From contig NZ_KE387008.1 in assembly GCF_000429965.1 (NCBI RefSeq), positions 23,405-67,394 of the forward strand: a stretch of 43,990 nt of DNA. The letters run 5' to 3'. The notes below the pieces were generated by a model, which was given only the letters and a program-made list of their open reading frames with translations, did not search any database and was not told where the DNA came from. This DNA is from Desulfogranum mediterraneum DSM 13871 (GTDB lineage: Bacteria > Desulfobacterota > Desulfobulbia > Desulfobulbales > Desulfobulbaceae). Made by a program: the position numbers and the translations under genes. The stretch's first letter is position 1. Each line of letters begins with the position of its first letter. Positions 1-8,096 of the stretch are shown here, piece by piece.

Positions 1-13
1 TGTAACAACCTGG

Positions 14-33
14 ATGCCCGCCTGCGCGGGCAT
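14..33. repeat. REP-like hairpin
   Basis: This is a perfect inverted repeat with 8-bp arms (ATGCCCGC / GCGGGCAT) around a CTGC loop. The form 'GGATGCCCGC-loop-GCGGGCATGA' resembles short dispersed intergenic palindromes seen in many proteobacterial genomes. It lies downstream of the minus-strand gene ending at 186, so it could act as a transcript-end structure. No T-run follows it, so it is not a classic intrinsic terminator. Confidence 0.55.
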
Positions 34-60
34 GAGGTCGAGGTAGAGAATGGCCTGGCG

Positions 61-120
61 GTAAAAGCGCGGCCATGATGGTAAAAGCGCTGGCATGACG
101 GTAAAGGTGCAGGCATGGGC
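61..120. repeat. Three tandem 20-bp repeats
   Basis: Three consecutive 20-bp units occupy 61-80, 81-100 and 101-120. Each begins GTAAA(A/G)G(C/T)GC and ends in a variant of GGC/CATG. The first two differ at only a few positions and the third is more diverged. They follow the hairpin at 14-33. No gene is evident between base 1 and the stop codon at 186. Confidence 0.7.
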
Positions 121-185
121 TTAAGGAAGAACGCAGGAAAACGCGGTAAGCCCCTCTCCTGTGATCCCGGTCGCTGTCTCTCGTC

Positions 186-1424
186 TCAGGGGCCGGACTC
201 CTCTGTTGCCAGCGGGTATGGCTCGGGTTGCGGCGACTGCTGTCCGGAAAGGTGTTTTTCCTGCGAGGGACTTTGCTCGATCGGTAGACCCCGGGCCGCC
301 AGGACCTCATCCTCCACCGAGACCAGCCGTTCATCCACGGTGGAGTGGTTGAAAAAGAGGATGGTCAACAGCCAGCAGTAGCTCGCCACCGCCAGGATGG
401 CAAACAGGGGGATGAAGTAGCCCAGGGGACAGAGGACCAGCACGGTCAGCCAGTGGAGCAGGATCAGTCGGTGGGAGTGGAGTTGGATGGGGAAGTCACC
501 GTGGCGACCGATGACGATCAGGCCGCTGAGGTTCCAGCCGTAGAGGGCGGTAAAGGCATGGAGCCGGAGCAGGGGGAGACTGATCTCCGGGACATAGTAG
601 CGGGAAAAGCTGAGCAGGATGTAGCCGATGCCTGTGATGGAGGTGATCAGCAGAAAGAGGATCCCGGAGGTGAGGAAGGTCTTCTGCTGGAGCCGGATGC
701 CCTGACGCCAGTAGAGGTAGAGGATAGAGGTCACGGTGAGAAAGAGCAGGCTGCTGATCACCACCTGGGGCAGGAAGACTTCGGCCAGGATAAAGAGAAA
801 GAAGATGATCACCCCCAGGTTGATGATCCAGAAGGCCGCCTCCTTCAAGAGACTGGTCAGCTTGAGCCCCTCCTGTCGCATCAGGGAGAAGATCACGGCC
901 ATGGAGATCAGGGAGATGGGAAAGGAAAATCCCAGGAAAAAGGTGTCCAGCTTGAGCTTCTCGATGGTGAACCAGTGGGTGAACTCCGAGTTGAGGATCA
1001 CCGGGCTGGAGAGGGCAAGCCCCAGGGAGAGGCAGAGCAGGGCGGCCTGGTGAAACTTGCGTGAAACCGGTTCCTTCCTGGTGAACAGGGCCCGGGGCAG
1101 GCGGGAGCCAAAGTGGTTGATTCGGACCTGTTCGACCAGGGCGGCCAGCACCAGGGGGATGAGCATGGCCGGGAGGTACCAGTGGAGAAAGGCAGAGCCG
1201 GCAAAGAGCAGGGCAAAGAGCAGGAACAGCCGTCCCTGCCGGGAGAGTTGGGGCTGATCGTCGGTGAAGTAGATCAGCAGGGTACCGCCGCTGCAGAGGT
1301 TGAAGAGAAAGATATGCAGCCGCTCAAAGTTGAGTACCTCCGGCGGGATCAGGTGGTGGAGAAAGCCACAACCCAGCGCAGTGGTCATCATGCCCAGCAG
1401 CAGGGCCTTTAGTTGCCAACTCAC
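186..1424 (-). CDS. Unrecognised polytopic membrane protein
   Basis: This encodes 412 residues with about twelve hydrophobic segments through residue 370 or so, then a hydrophilic C-terminal tail rich in Glu, Gln and Pro. The start is a GTG at 1424 with AAGGAAG a few bases upstream. Histidines recur at or near membrane segments, for example the HH pair near residue 23, LHxF near residue 36 and an RLHAFTALYGWNLSG stretch in the C-terminal third. This is loosely reminiscent of haem- or metal-binding membrane proteins such as NnrS or oxidase subunit I relatives, but no family signature is convincing. The gene lies 36 bases after the SRPBCC-epimerase gene on the same strand and is probably cotranscribed with it. 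Function is unknown. Confidence 0.8.
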   Translation of the reverse strand: MSWQLKALLLGMMTTALGCGFLHHLIPPEVLNFERLHIFLFNLCSGGTLLIYFTDDQPQLSRQGRLFLLFALLFAGSAFLHWYLPAMLIPLVLAALVEQVRINHFGSRLPRALFTRKEPVSRKFHQAALLCLSLGLALSSPVILNSEFTHWFTIEKLKLDTFFLGFSFPISLISMAVIFSLMRQEGLKLTSLLKEAAFWIINLGVIIFFLFILAEVFLPQVVISSLLFLTVTSILYLYWRQGIRLQQKTFLTSGILFLLITSITGIGYILLSFSRYYVPEISLPLLRLHAFTALYGWNLSGLIVIGRHGDFPIQLHSHRLILLHWLTVLVLCPLGYFIPLFAILAVASYCWLLTILFFNHSTVDERLVSVEDEVLAARGLPIEQSPSQEKHLSGQQSPQPEPYPLATEESGP

Positions 1425-1460
1425 GGTGTCTTCCTTGGGGCTAGGGATTAAGGGGATGGC

Positions 1461-2837
1461 TCACCTGCCCAAGAGCGCTGCCAGGGCGTCCTTGAGCTCG
1501 GGATGACGGAAGGTGTAACCGGACTGCTCCAGTTTGTCGGTGGCCACCCTGCATCCGGAAAGTAATACTTCAGAAGCCATCTGTCCGTAAAGGGTTTTCA
1601 ACAGCCCGGCAGGAACCGAGGGCAGGAGCGGGCGTCCCGTCACCTGGGCCAGGGTCTGCATCAGCTCGCTGTTGCTGACCGGGGTGGGGGCGGCGATATT
1701 GACCGGGCCCTGCAGGGTCGTGCAGTCGAGGGCGTGGAGCATGGTGGAGATCATGTCGTTGATGGAGATCCAGCTGATGAACTGTGCGCCGGAACCGAAG
1801 CTGCGGGAAAAACCGATGGCTGCGGTGGTGAGCAGACGCTCCAGGGCACCGCCCCGGGGGCTCATCACCACCCCGATCCGCATGAAGACCGTGCGGATGC
1901 CCGCATCCCGGGCCGGATTGGCGGCCTGTTCCCAGAGCGAGCAGACATCGGAGATGAAGTCCTGACCCGAGGGATCCTCCTCCCGCATACAGCAGTCCTG
2001 GCAGTTGCCGTAAAAGCCCACCGCAGAGCTGCTGAGCAGGACCTTGGGCCGGGGGGATATCCGGGCCATGGTTCTGGCGATCAGGCCGGTGCCCAGAACC
2101 CGGCTGTTGAGCATCCGTTCCTTCTTTTCTCCTGTCCAGCGGCCCTGGCCGATGTTGTCTCCAGCCAGATGGATCACCCCGTCCAGGGCGGGGATGGCGG
2201 CCTGGTCGATCTCCTCCTTCTCCGGATTCCAGTAGATCTCCCGGACTTGGGGATCGGCCTTTCTGCGGACCAGGGTCCAGACCTCATGGCCGCCGGTGGT
2301 CAACAGCGGCCGCAGGGCCCTGCCCAGGACCCCGCTTGCCCCGGTGATCAGGATACGCAGGGGCCTGGTGCTGCAGCGCTGATGGAGGAGGATGTCATCG
2401 CGCAGGGTGGTGTGGCGGTAGCGGAAGATCCGTTGGAGCATGGCCTCCACCTGGCTGAGGGCAAAGCCGGGCAAGAGCCCGTGGCCGGGCAAGCGGTACT
2501 CGATCCGATCCTCCAGCCGGCATCCTTCCGGGTCGTCATGGAAGAGGTGGCTGTGGCGCCAGCTCGAAAAGGGACCCCGTTCCTGGGTATCGACAAAGAT
2601 CCTGCCCGGGTGATCCTCGAGGTGACGGGCATGCCAGTGATAGGGGATGGGCCCCAGATGGAGCCTGAGACGGGCGCTGCCCCCAGGGGCGATCCCTCCC
2701 TGACTCGCCACCAGGCTGGTACGCTCCCAGGGCGGGATCAGCCGTTCCAGGGCCCCGGGCCGGCTGTGCCAGTCGTAGAGAGCACGGGGGCTGCAGGGAA
2801 AGGTGGAGGTGTGGACAAAGGTGGCGGTTTTAGTCAC
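1461..2837 (-). CDS. SRPBCC domain fused to TIGR01777 SDR epimerase
   Basis: This 458-residue protein has two domains. Residues about 5-150 look like an SRPBCC (START/cyclase-dehydrase-like) ligand-binding domain. Residues about 160-458 form an extended SDR of the TIGR01777/YfcH family, with the Rossmann motif GASGVLG at 166-172, HLAGDNI, SSSAVGFYG and an 'FISWI' region. The start is a GTG at 2837 that overlaps the stop of the upstream paralogue in the string GTGACTAA and has AGGAG 8 bases upstream. Longer readings to an ATG at 2951 run through the upstream gene and were rejected. The family is annotated as NAD(P)-dependent nucleoside-diphosphate-sugar epimerase, but substrates are generally unknown. 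Overlap with the next gene implies translational coupling. Confidence 0.88.
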   Translation of the reverse strand: MTKTATFVHTSTFPCSPRALYDWHSRPGALERLIPPWERTSLVASQGGIAPGGSARLRLHLGPIPYHWHARHLEDHPGRIFVDTQERGPFSSWRHSHLFHDDPEGCRLEDRIEYRLPGHGLLPGFALSQVEAMLQRIFRYRHTTLRDDILLHQRCSTRPLRILITGASGVLGRALRPLLTTGGHEVWTLVRRKADPQVREIYWNPEKEEIDQAAIPALDGVIHLAGDNIGQGRWTGEKKERMLNSRVLGTGLIARTMARISPRPKVLLSSSAVGFYGNCQDCCMREEDPSGQDFISDVCSLWEQAANPARDAGIRTVFMRIGVVMSPRGGALERLLTTAAIGFSRSFGSGAQFISWISINDMISTMLHALDCTTLQGPVNIAAPTPVSNSELMQTLAQVTGRPLLPSVPAGLLKTLYGQMASEVLLSGCRVATDKLEQSGYTFRHPELKDALAALLGR

Positions 2838-3732
2838 AGAGGATCTCCTGGAGCGCTGGTTGGAGTTCCGGGAAGGAGAAGATATAGCCATGGTTTTCCA
2901 GGGCCTCGGGGATGCTCTTCTGACCCTGGAGCAGTGAGCGGCCGAATTCACCCAGGACCAGCTTCATCATCATCCCGGGGACCGGGAGGATGGCCGGTCG
3001 ATGGAAGACCTTGGCCAGCTGGCGGGAGAATTCCCGCTGACGCACGGTCTCTGGGGCGGTGAAGTTGAAGGCGCCGCGGAGCTCGTCTGTCAACAACAGG
3101 AAGAGCGCCCCGTTGATGATGTCATCCAGGTGAATCCAGGGAAACCACTGTTGTCCCGAGCCCAGAGGCCCGCCCAGTCCCAGCTGAAAGGGCAGTTTCA
3201 TGGTGGCCAGGGCCCCGCCGCCCCTGCCCAGGACCACCCCCAGGCGCATCACCGCCACCCGGCAGCTCTTCTGTTCGGCCTGGAAGGCTGCATCCTCCCA
3301 ATCCCGACAGACCCTGGCCAGAAAATCCGTGCCCGGGTCTGCGGTCTCCCGTTTTTCCACCTCGCCGCCATCGCCGTAGTAACCTGCAGCAGAAGCGCTG
3401 AGCAGGACCGTGTCTGCCTGCGAGGGGATGGCCTCCACCAGGTGGCGGGTGGTGAGGATCCGACTGTCATAGATCGTCTTCTTGTAGCCTTCGCTCCAGA
3501 GGTGAAAGACCGAACGACCGGCCAGGTTGATCAGGGCATCGTGACCGGCGACCTCGTCCTGCCAGGGGCCGGGCCGGGTGGTATCGGCGGAGATGTAGCT
3601 GAGGTGGGAGTGAGCAGGGAGGCTGCAGCGCTTCCTGCTGCCGACCACGGTGATCTCGTGGCCAAGTTCCAAGAGGCGAAGGGATAATGCTGAACCGACA
3701 AATCCGGTTCCACCGGTGATGAGAATGTTCAT
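2830..3732 (-). CDS. TIGR01777 family NAD(P)-dependent epimerase
   Basis: This 300-residue extended SDR begins MNILITGGTGFVGSAL, the N-terminal dinucleotide-binding motif. It then shows INLAGRSV, a SASAAGYYG active-site region with the YxxxK-type tyrosine neighbourhood altered as is usual in this family, and a WFPWIHLDD segment. The ATG at 3732 was chosen because AGGAGG lies just upstream and the Rossmann strand starts at once. A start at 3783 would add 17 unconserved residues. It is a paralogue of the C-terminal part of the downstream gene, which overlaps its stop by 8 bases. YfcH-like proteins lack a firmly assigned reaction. Confidence 0.9.
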   Translation of the reverse strand: MNILITGGTGFVGSALSLRLLELGHEITVVGSRKRCSLPAHSHLSYISADTTRPGPWQDEVAGHDALINLAGRSVFHLWSEGYKKTIYDSRILTTRHLVEAIPSQADTVLLSASAAGYYGDGGEVEKRETADPGTDFLARVCRDWEDAAFQAEQKSCRVAVMRLGVVLGRGGGALATMKLPFQLGLGGPLGSGQQWFPWIHLDDIINGALFLLLTDELRGAFNFTAPETVRQREFSRQLAKVFHRPAILPVPGMMMKLVLGEFGRSLLQGQKSIPEALENHGYIFSFPELQPALQEILCD

Positions 3733-3801
3733 GGGCTCCTCCTTGCAGAAATCCGAGAGCGGTAGGTCGGGCAGGTGCCGCATCCCGTGGTTGTTGGGTT
3801 G

Positions 3802-3829
3802 TCTATAATTATAGCTAAAAGGTAATCAA
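3802..3829 (-). promoter_or_regulatory. Candidate sigma-70 promoter for the epimerase pair
   Basis: On the minus strand TTGATT (3824-3829) is followed after 16 bases by TATAGA (3802-3807), about 70 bases before the start at 3732. The -10 side overlaps the palindrome CTATAATTATAG. This AT-rich island is unusual in the GC-rich surroundings. It is a sequence match only. Confidence 0.4.
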
Positions 3830-3839
3830 TGGAGAGTGT

Positions 3840-4538
3840 TTAGGTACTTTTTTTTCTTCCCCCCGGTCCTGTGGTCAATCCTGCAGCCCCTGTCGGGGAG
3901 AGCGGCTTGCGCTCATCTTGTCCCTCCAGGGGCAGGGAGAAGAGCCGATAGCCATAGCTGATCCGCATCAGGGCGGTGAGCAGACAGCAGCCTGCAAAGA
4001 ACCAGGCCAGGGCCGGGAAGTGGCAGGGGAAGCAGCAGCAGAGGATAAAGAAGAGGATGGTTTCGCTGCCTTCGGCGAGGCCGCCCAGGTAGTAGAAGCC
4101 CTTGTTGGGCAGGCGCAGGTTGACCAGACGCCTCCGTTCCGCCAGGATGGAGAAGGCGAGAAAAGAGGCTCCGCTGCCCATGAAGGAGAAGAGCAGCAAG
4201 CTACCTGCCAGAGCGTTGGCCGCCGGATCTGCCAGGACAAAGCCAAAGACCACCCCTGCATAGAAGAGAAAATCACAGACAATATCAAGAAAGGCGCCGC
4301 TGTCGGTCGGCTTGGCGAGCCTGGCCAGGGGGCCGTCGATACCGTCGGCCAGCCGATTGAGCAGGATGACGGCCAGGGCCGCCGGATAGGCCTGGTGGAA
4401 GAGCAGGGGGATAACGCCGAGACCGAGAATGAAACCGCTCAGGGTGACCTGATCGGCCCGCACGCCAGAGGCGTGGAGTCGCCGGGCCAGCCAGGCCAGG
4501 GGGCGGCGGAGGAGTCGGAGGGCAGCCGGATCAAGCAT
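3840..4538 (-). CDS. CDP-alcohol phosphatidyltransferase family protein
   Basis: This 232-residue integral membrane enzyme shows the full CDP-alcohol phosphotransferase signature DGxxAR-x7-GxxxDxxxD at about residues 70-91. It binds the metal and the CDP-alcohol. The remainder is six or so hydrophobic segments. The family transfers a phosphatidyl or phospho-alcohol group from a CDP-activated donor to an acceptor alcohol with release of CMP, usually in phospholipid synthesis. Substrate cannot be read from the sequence. Its ATG overlaps the end of the GT2 gene by 8 bases, placing it last in the operon with the ABC importer, kinase-fold and nucleotidyltransferase-fold genes. This context suggests it joins an imported and activated alcohol to lipid. 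Confidence 0.9.
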   Translation of the reverse strand: MLDPAALRLLRRPLAWLARRLHASGVRADQVTLSGFILGLGVIPLLFHQAYPAALAVILLNRLADGIDGPLARLAKPTDSGAFLDIVCDFLFYAGVVFGFVLADPAANALAGSLLLFSFMGSGASFLAFSILAERRRLVNLRLPNKGFYYLGGLAEGSETILFFILCCCFPCHFPALAWFFAGCCLLTALMRISYGYRLFSLPLEGQDERKPLSPTGAAGLTTGPGGRKKST

Positions 4539-5250
4539 GGGGCGTCTGCCTCTTCTTTGCGGCCACCCCCTTGGCTCGCCGGTAGAAGCGGGCCAAACGG
4601 TCGGGGGCGATGCCCAGGGTATAGCCCAGGACGATCAACTGGTTGATTAGGGTGGTCCGGAGGATGCCCAGGTTTTGCCAGCGCCTTGCCGAGGTCAGCA
4701 CCACCTGGGGCAGGATGACGATCCGGCCCATCTTGCCCAGGCGGCGGATAAAGATATAATCCTCCATGATGGGGGTCTGGGGGAAGCCGCCTGCAGCCCA
4801 GAAGGTCTCCCTGCGGGTGAAGATGGCCTGATCCCCGTAGGGCAGCCCGAGGAGGCGGGAGCGCAGGTTGGCGCCGGCGGCAATCAGCCGCAGCATGGGT
4901 CGGGGATGGTCTATCCCTAAGGAGAAGGCTCCGCCGACCACTCCGGGGCGGTCCAGGGCCTGGCGGATGGAGCGGCCGGCCTCCCGGGGCAGCCGGGTAT
5001 CTGCGTGGACAAAGAGCAGCAGCTCTGCGCTGCTCAGTTCTGCCCCTTGGTTCATCTGGCCGGCCCGTCCCGGAGGGGTCTGGATGACCCGGGCACCGGC
5101 CTCTGCCGCCAGCGCACAGCTTTGGTCCGTGGAGCCGCCGTCCACCACCAGGATCTCCGTGGGTGCTGCAGCCGCCAGTGCGGCCAGGGTCGCGGGGAGG
5201 TTGGCGGCCTCGTTGAGGGTGGGGATGATCACGGCCAGGGTGGAGTTCAT
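4531..5250 (-). CDS. GT2 glycosyltransferase, TIGR04283 type
   Basis: This 239-residue protein has a GT-A glycosyltransferase family 2 fold. It begins with VIIPTLNEAANL, carries VVDGGSTD near residue 35 and has the GRAGQMNQGA, LLFVHADT and LPYGDQAIF motifs typical of TIGR04283. MED near residue 165 is the likely catalytic base region. The family was first named rSAM/selenodomain-associated and some databases now call it an arsenosugar biosynthesis glycosyltransferase. No ArsM or ArsS gene is present here, so that label should not be taken as function. An ATGA overlap couples it to the TIGR04282 gene upstream, and it overlaps the phosphatidyltransferase downstream. Confidence 0.9.
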   Translation of the reverse strand: MNSTLAVIIPTLNEAANLPATLAALAAAAPTEILVVDGGSTDQSCALAAEAGARVIQTPPGRAGQMNQGAELSSAELLLFVHADTRLPREAGRSIRQALDRPGVVGGAFSLGIDHPRPMLRLIAAGANLRSRLLGLPYGDQAIFTRRETFWAAGGFPQTPIMEDYIFIRRLGKMGRIVILPQVVLTSARRWQNLGILRTTLINQLIVLGYTLGIAPDRLARFYRRAKGVAAKKRQTPHA

Positions 5251-5882
5251 GGCCTGACCGCCTTGGGGATGGTGTCCAGGTCCTCGGGCCGGTCGATGTC
5301 CTGGAGCGTGGGCAGGGTGGTGAAGCTGGCCTGATGCGCCTCCAGGATGGCCACGGTGGAGAGATAGACCCGGGAGGTGGACCAGTTGATCCCGCTAAAC
5401 AGGGGAGAGAGCAGCTCAGGGGCGCGGTCTCTCTTGATGCCGATCAGGTAGTAGCCGCCATCCATGGCAGGCCCCAGCACCGTATCGTTCCGCTCCAGGG
5501 CGGCAAAGGCCTTCTCCAGGATCTGTTCGTTGAGCCCCGGGATATCGCAGCCGATCAGGACCACCTGTTCCATCCCCTGGTCAAGGGCCTCCCGGAAGGC
5601 CTGCCGCATTCGTTCTCCCAGGTCCCGGCCCTGCTGCTCATGGTAGTGGAGATCCGGACCCAGCCACCGGATCATCTCTGCCAAGCCTGCCCCGGTGTAG
5701 TAGACCATGATCTCCAACTCCAGCCGCCGGGAGAGGAGCCTGGCCCGTTTGACCACCAGCTCGCTCAGCCGCTGTTGGAGACGGGCGGCACCTTTGGCTC
5801 CCAGGCAGGGGATGAGTCGGGTCTTGGTTGAGCCGGGTGCTGGAAAACGGCTGAAGATGATCAGGCCTTGTCGGTTCTGCAT
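5247..5882 (-). CDS. TIGR04282/DUF2064 GT-A fold transferase
   Basis: This is a 211-residue DUF2064 protein. Near the N-terminus it has FSRFPAPGSTKTRLIP, equivalent to the nucleotide-binding loop of GT-A/nucleotidyltransferase folds. IGCDIPGL near residue 115 carries the metal-binding Asp, and a GPAMDGGYYLIGI segment follows. The family is named as a glycosyltransferase, but its fold resembles sugar- and alcohol-phosphate nucleotidylyltransferases such as MobA, CofC and LicC. A role in making an NDP- or CDP-activated intermediate is therefore an alternative. It starts 28 bases after the phosphotransferase stop and overlaps the GT2 start by ATGA. TIGR04282 and TIGR04283 genes commonly occur together. 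Confidence 0.88.
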   Translation of the reverse strand: MQNRQGLIIFSRFPAPGSTKTRLIPCLGAKGAARLQQRLSELVVKRARLLSRRLELEIMVYYTGAGLAEMIRWLGPDLHYHEQQGRDLGERMRQAFREALDQGMEQVVLIGCDIPGLNEQILEKAFAALERNDTVLGPAMDGGYYLIGIKRDRAPELLSPLFSGINWSTSRVYLSTVAILEAHQASFTTLPTLQDIDRPEDLDTIPKAVRP

Positions 5883-5910
5883 AGGGTCTGCTTAGGTTGT
5901 GCCAATGGTC

Positions 5911-7017
5911 TCAGTGGTGAAGGTAGGGGGCAAAGAGGGCGCGGATAAATGCCGGCTCCAGATAGCGGTTCAGGACCTGCCAGGTCTGCTGGTTGCGGAT
6001 GCCCTGGTAGTCGCCTTGGTCGTAGGTTTGGTAGGCGGCCCAGGCCATGGCTGACCAGGCGATGCCGCGGAGGAGCACAAAGGGCATCTTCAGCTCCAGC
6101 CGGTCATGGATGGTGGCCGCCAGCCGCTGGCCCTCTCTGCCCCGGAAACCGTCCAGGTAGGTGCGGACAAATGCAGCCCTGGTCTCCGTATCCAAGCGGT
6201 GGCTGCTCCTCCAAAGCGTGGTCAGCGGCGAGATGAAGTGACAGAGATCCGAGCTGGGGTCGCCCCAGCGGGGCATCTCCCAGTCGATCAGGTGGATGGA
6301 GCCTTGCTGGGGATTGACGATGAAGTTACCCGAGTTGACCTCGGTGTTGACGATGCAGTTGAAGGGGTCGCTTTCGAAGTAGCGTTCCCTGTGGCGGGCC
6401 CCATCGGCCCAGGCCAGGATTTCAGCAAGCAGGCCGCCGATCTCCGGGGCCGCTGCGGCTGCCCGGGACTGGAAGTAGCGCTTCAGCAGTTCGCTGCACT
6501 CGGCAAAGATCAGACTCAGGGGCTGCTCCTCCCGGATCAGCTGGTGGGGCTGGCTTGGTCTGAGCTGGTGAAGGGTACTGAAGAGGGAGGCAGCCTGGGG
6601 CGTATCCGTGGGGTAGTGGAGGGGGCGGCCCTCCAGGTATTCCATGATCAGGATCCCCCGATCCAGCTGCTTCCTGCTGTTGTCCAGGTAATAGGGACAG
6701 GGGGTGACCCCTGAGTCCCGGAGCAGTTCCAGGGCATGGTACTCGTAGCAGATCTGGTCCTCGCGCTTGAGCTGGGAGGCGATATTGATCCGGAAGACCG
6801 CCGGCGCACAGCCTCTGCTGAGCAGGAAGTTGAGGTTATACTCCCCCTGGGCCAGGGGCTGGACAGCAATCTCGCTCGGGTCAGCGCAGCCGGGCAGGGG
6901 GGGGCGGCAGCTGTGGAGGTAGCGTCGCACCTGGGGCAGGTAGTGGTCTGAGAGGGTGCCGGCTTCAGCCGGCAGGTTCTGCAGGCTCTGCTTGGATTGC
7001 TTGGTCTGCTGGGACAT
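5911..7017 (-). CDS. APH/choline-kinase-fold phosphotransferase
   Basis: This 368-residue protein has an aminoglycoside phosphotransferase/choline kinase fold. An ILIMEYLEGRPL hinge lies near residue 130. The DFG-equivalent HLIDWEMPRWGDPSSDL is present in the C-terminal half with its metal-binding Asp. The catalytic loop, normally HxDxxxxN, reads NTEVNSGN, so the His is Asn and the catalytic-base Asp is Glu, while the second Asn is kept. The ATG at 7017 begins MSQQTKQ. An in-frame extension to 7152 would run back into the ATPase gene and looks unrelated. In context it may phosphorylate an imported small alcohol, but the altered loop leaves activity uncertain. Confidence 0.85.
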   Translation of the reverse strand: MSQQTKQSKQSLQNLPAEAGTLSDHYLPQVRRYLHSCRPPLPGCADPSEIAVQPLAQGEYNLNFLLSRGCAPAVFRINIASQLKREDQICYEYHALELLRDSGVTPCPYYLDNSRKQLDRGILIMEYLEGRPLHYPTDTPQAASLFSTLHQLRPSQPHQLIREEQPLSLIFAECSELLKRYFQSRAAAAAPEIGGLLAEILAWADGARHRERYFESDPFNCIVNTEVNSGNFIVNPQQGSIHLIDWEMPRWGDPSSDLCHFISPLTTLWRSSHRLDTETRAAFVRTYLDGFRGREGQRLAATIHDRLELKMPFVLLRGIAWSAMAWAAYQTYDQGDYQGIRNQQTWQVLNRYLEPAFIRALFAPYLHH

Positions 7018-7049
7018 ACGTTCGGTTCGTCTTTTGCTCAAAAGAGAGG

Positions 7050-8096
7050 TTAAGGACAGGGCAGGACATGGATGGCCGAGGCCGGGATGGCCAACTGGAC
7101 ATCGCTGCCCGGGCTGGGTCCGGGGTGTGGGCTGAGCACGGTCAGCCGGCACGAGCCCAGCCGCACCTCCAGTCGGGTCAGGGCGCCTTCAAAGGAGAGC
7201 GACTCCACCCTTGCCGTCAGGGTGTCGGCCCCGCCGCCAGCCAGCTCGATCTGTTCCGGGCGGATGGCCACAATGCAGCGCTTCCCTTCGACCTGGGCCG
7301 ACGGCTGGGTGGACGGCAGGGGCAGCGCCAGGGGCAGCCCTGCGCAGCTGAAGTGGCGGTCCATGATCACCCCCTCCAGCAGGTTGCTGCAGCCGAAAAA
7401 GGCGGCCACCTCCCGATCAGCCGGTCGGTAAAAGAGCTCCCTGGGCGTGCCCAGCTGGCGGATGCTGCCGCCAAGGAGCAGGGCCACCCGGTCGCTGAGC
7501 ATCAGGGCCTCGCTCTGATCATGGCTGACAAAGAGGGTGGTGGTCCGGGTCTGGCGGCAGACTGCCTGAATCAGTTCCCGCATCTGTTGGCGCAGGTCAG
7601 GGTCCAGGTTGGAGAGGGGTTCGTCCAGGAGCAGGAGCGAGGGTCGCAGGACCAGTCCCCGGGCCAGGGCCACCCGTTGCTGCTGTCCGCCGGAGAGCTG
7701 CTGGATCTTACGCCGCTCCAGGCCCCCAAGGCCGGTGAGTTCGGCCATCTCGGCGATCTCTCGTGCGGCCCTGGCTCCGTGGATGCCCTGCATCCGCAGC
7801 CCGAAACCGATGTTTTCGCCCACATCGAGGAAGGGAAAGAGCAGCGGCTTCTGGAAGATCAGCACCACCTCCCGTTTCTCTGCAGCCACCTGGTTGACCA
7901 TCTGGCCGTTGATCCGGATGGTGCCGCTCAGGGGGGGGAGCAGGCCGGCGATGGTCTTGAGGATACTGGTCTTGCCCCCGCCGCTGGGGCCGAGCAGGGC
8001 CACCATCTCGCCCTGGGCCACCTCCAGATGAAGCTCACGGACGATGGCCCGGCTGCCATAGCCCACGTTCAAGGCTTCCAGCTCCAGGATCCCCAT
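7050..8096 (-). CDS. ABC transporter ATP-binding protein (YnjD/PotA-like)
   Basis: This 348-residue importer ATPase has Walker A GPSGGGKT near residue 37, a Q-loop in LIFQKPLLFP, the signature LSGGQQQRVALARG near 134, Walker B LLLLDEPLSNLD and the H-loop in FVSHDQ. A C-terminal regulatory (TOBE-like) region covers about residues 240-348, as in MalK/PotA/FbpC-type ATPases. The start ATG overlaps the permease stop in TGATG. With the two permeases and the YnjB-like binding protein upstream it forms a complete importer. The substrate is unknown. Confidence 0.93.
   Translation of the reverse strand: MGILELEALNVGYGSRAIVRELHLEVAQGEMVALLGPSGGGKTSILKTIAGLLPPLSGTIRINGQMVNQVAAEKREVVLIFQKPLLFPFLDVGENIGFGLRMQGIHGARAAREIAEMAELTGLGGLERRKIQQLSGGQQQRVALARGLVLRPSLLLLDEPLSNLDPDLRQQMRELIQAVCRQTRTTTLFVSHDQSEALMLSDRVALLLGGSIRQLGTPRELFYRPADREVAAFFGCSNLLEGVIMDRHFSCAGLPLALPLPSTQPSAQVEGKRCIVAIRPEQIELAGGGADTLTARVESLSFEGALTRLEVRLGSCRLTVLSPHPGPSPGSDVQLAIPASAIHVLPCP

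Noticed and set aside
1-120. CRISPR array from the short repeats
   Set aside because: The 20-bp units are directly adjacent without spacers and no cas gene is nearby.
3840-7017. Arsenosugar biosynthesis locus by family name
   Set aside because: TIGR04282/04283 carry that label, but neither the arsenite methyltransferase ArsM nor the radical SAM ArsS is encoded in the window.
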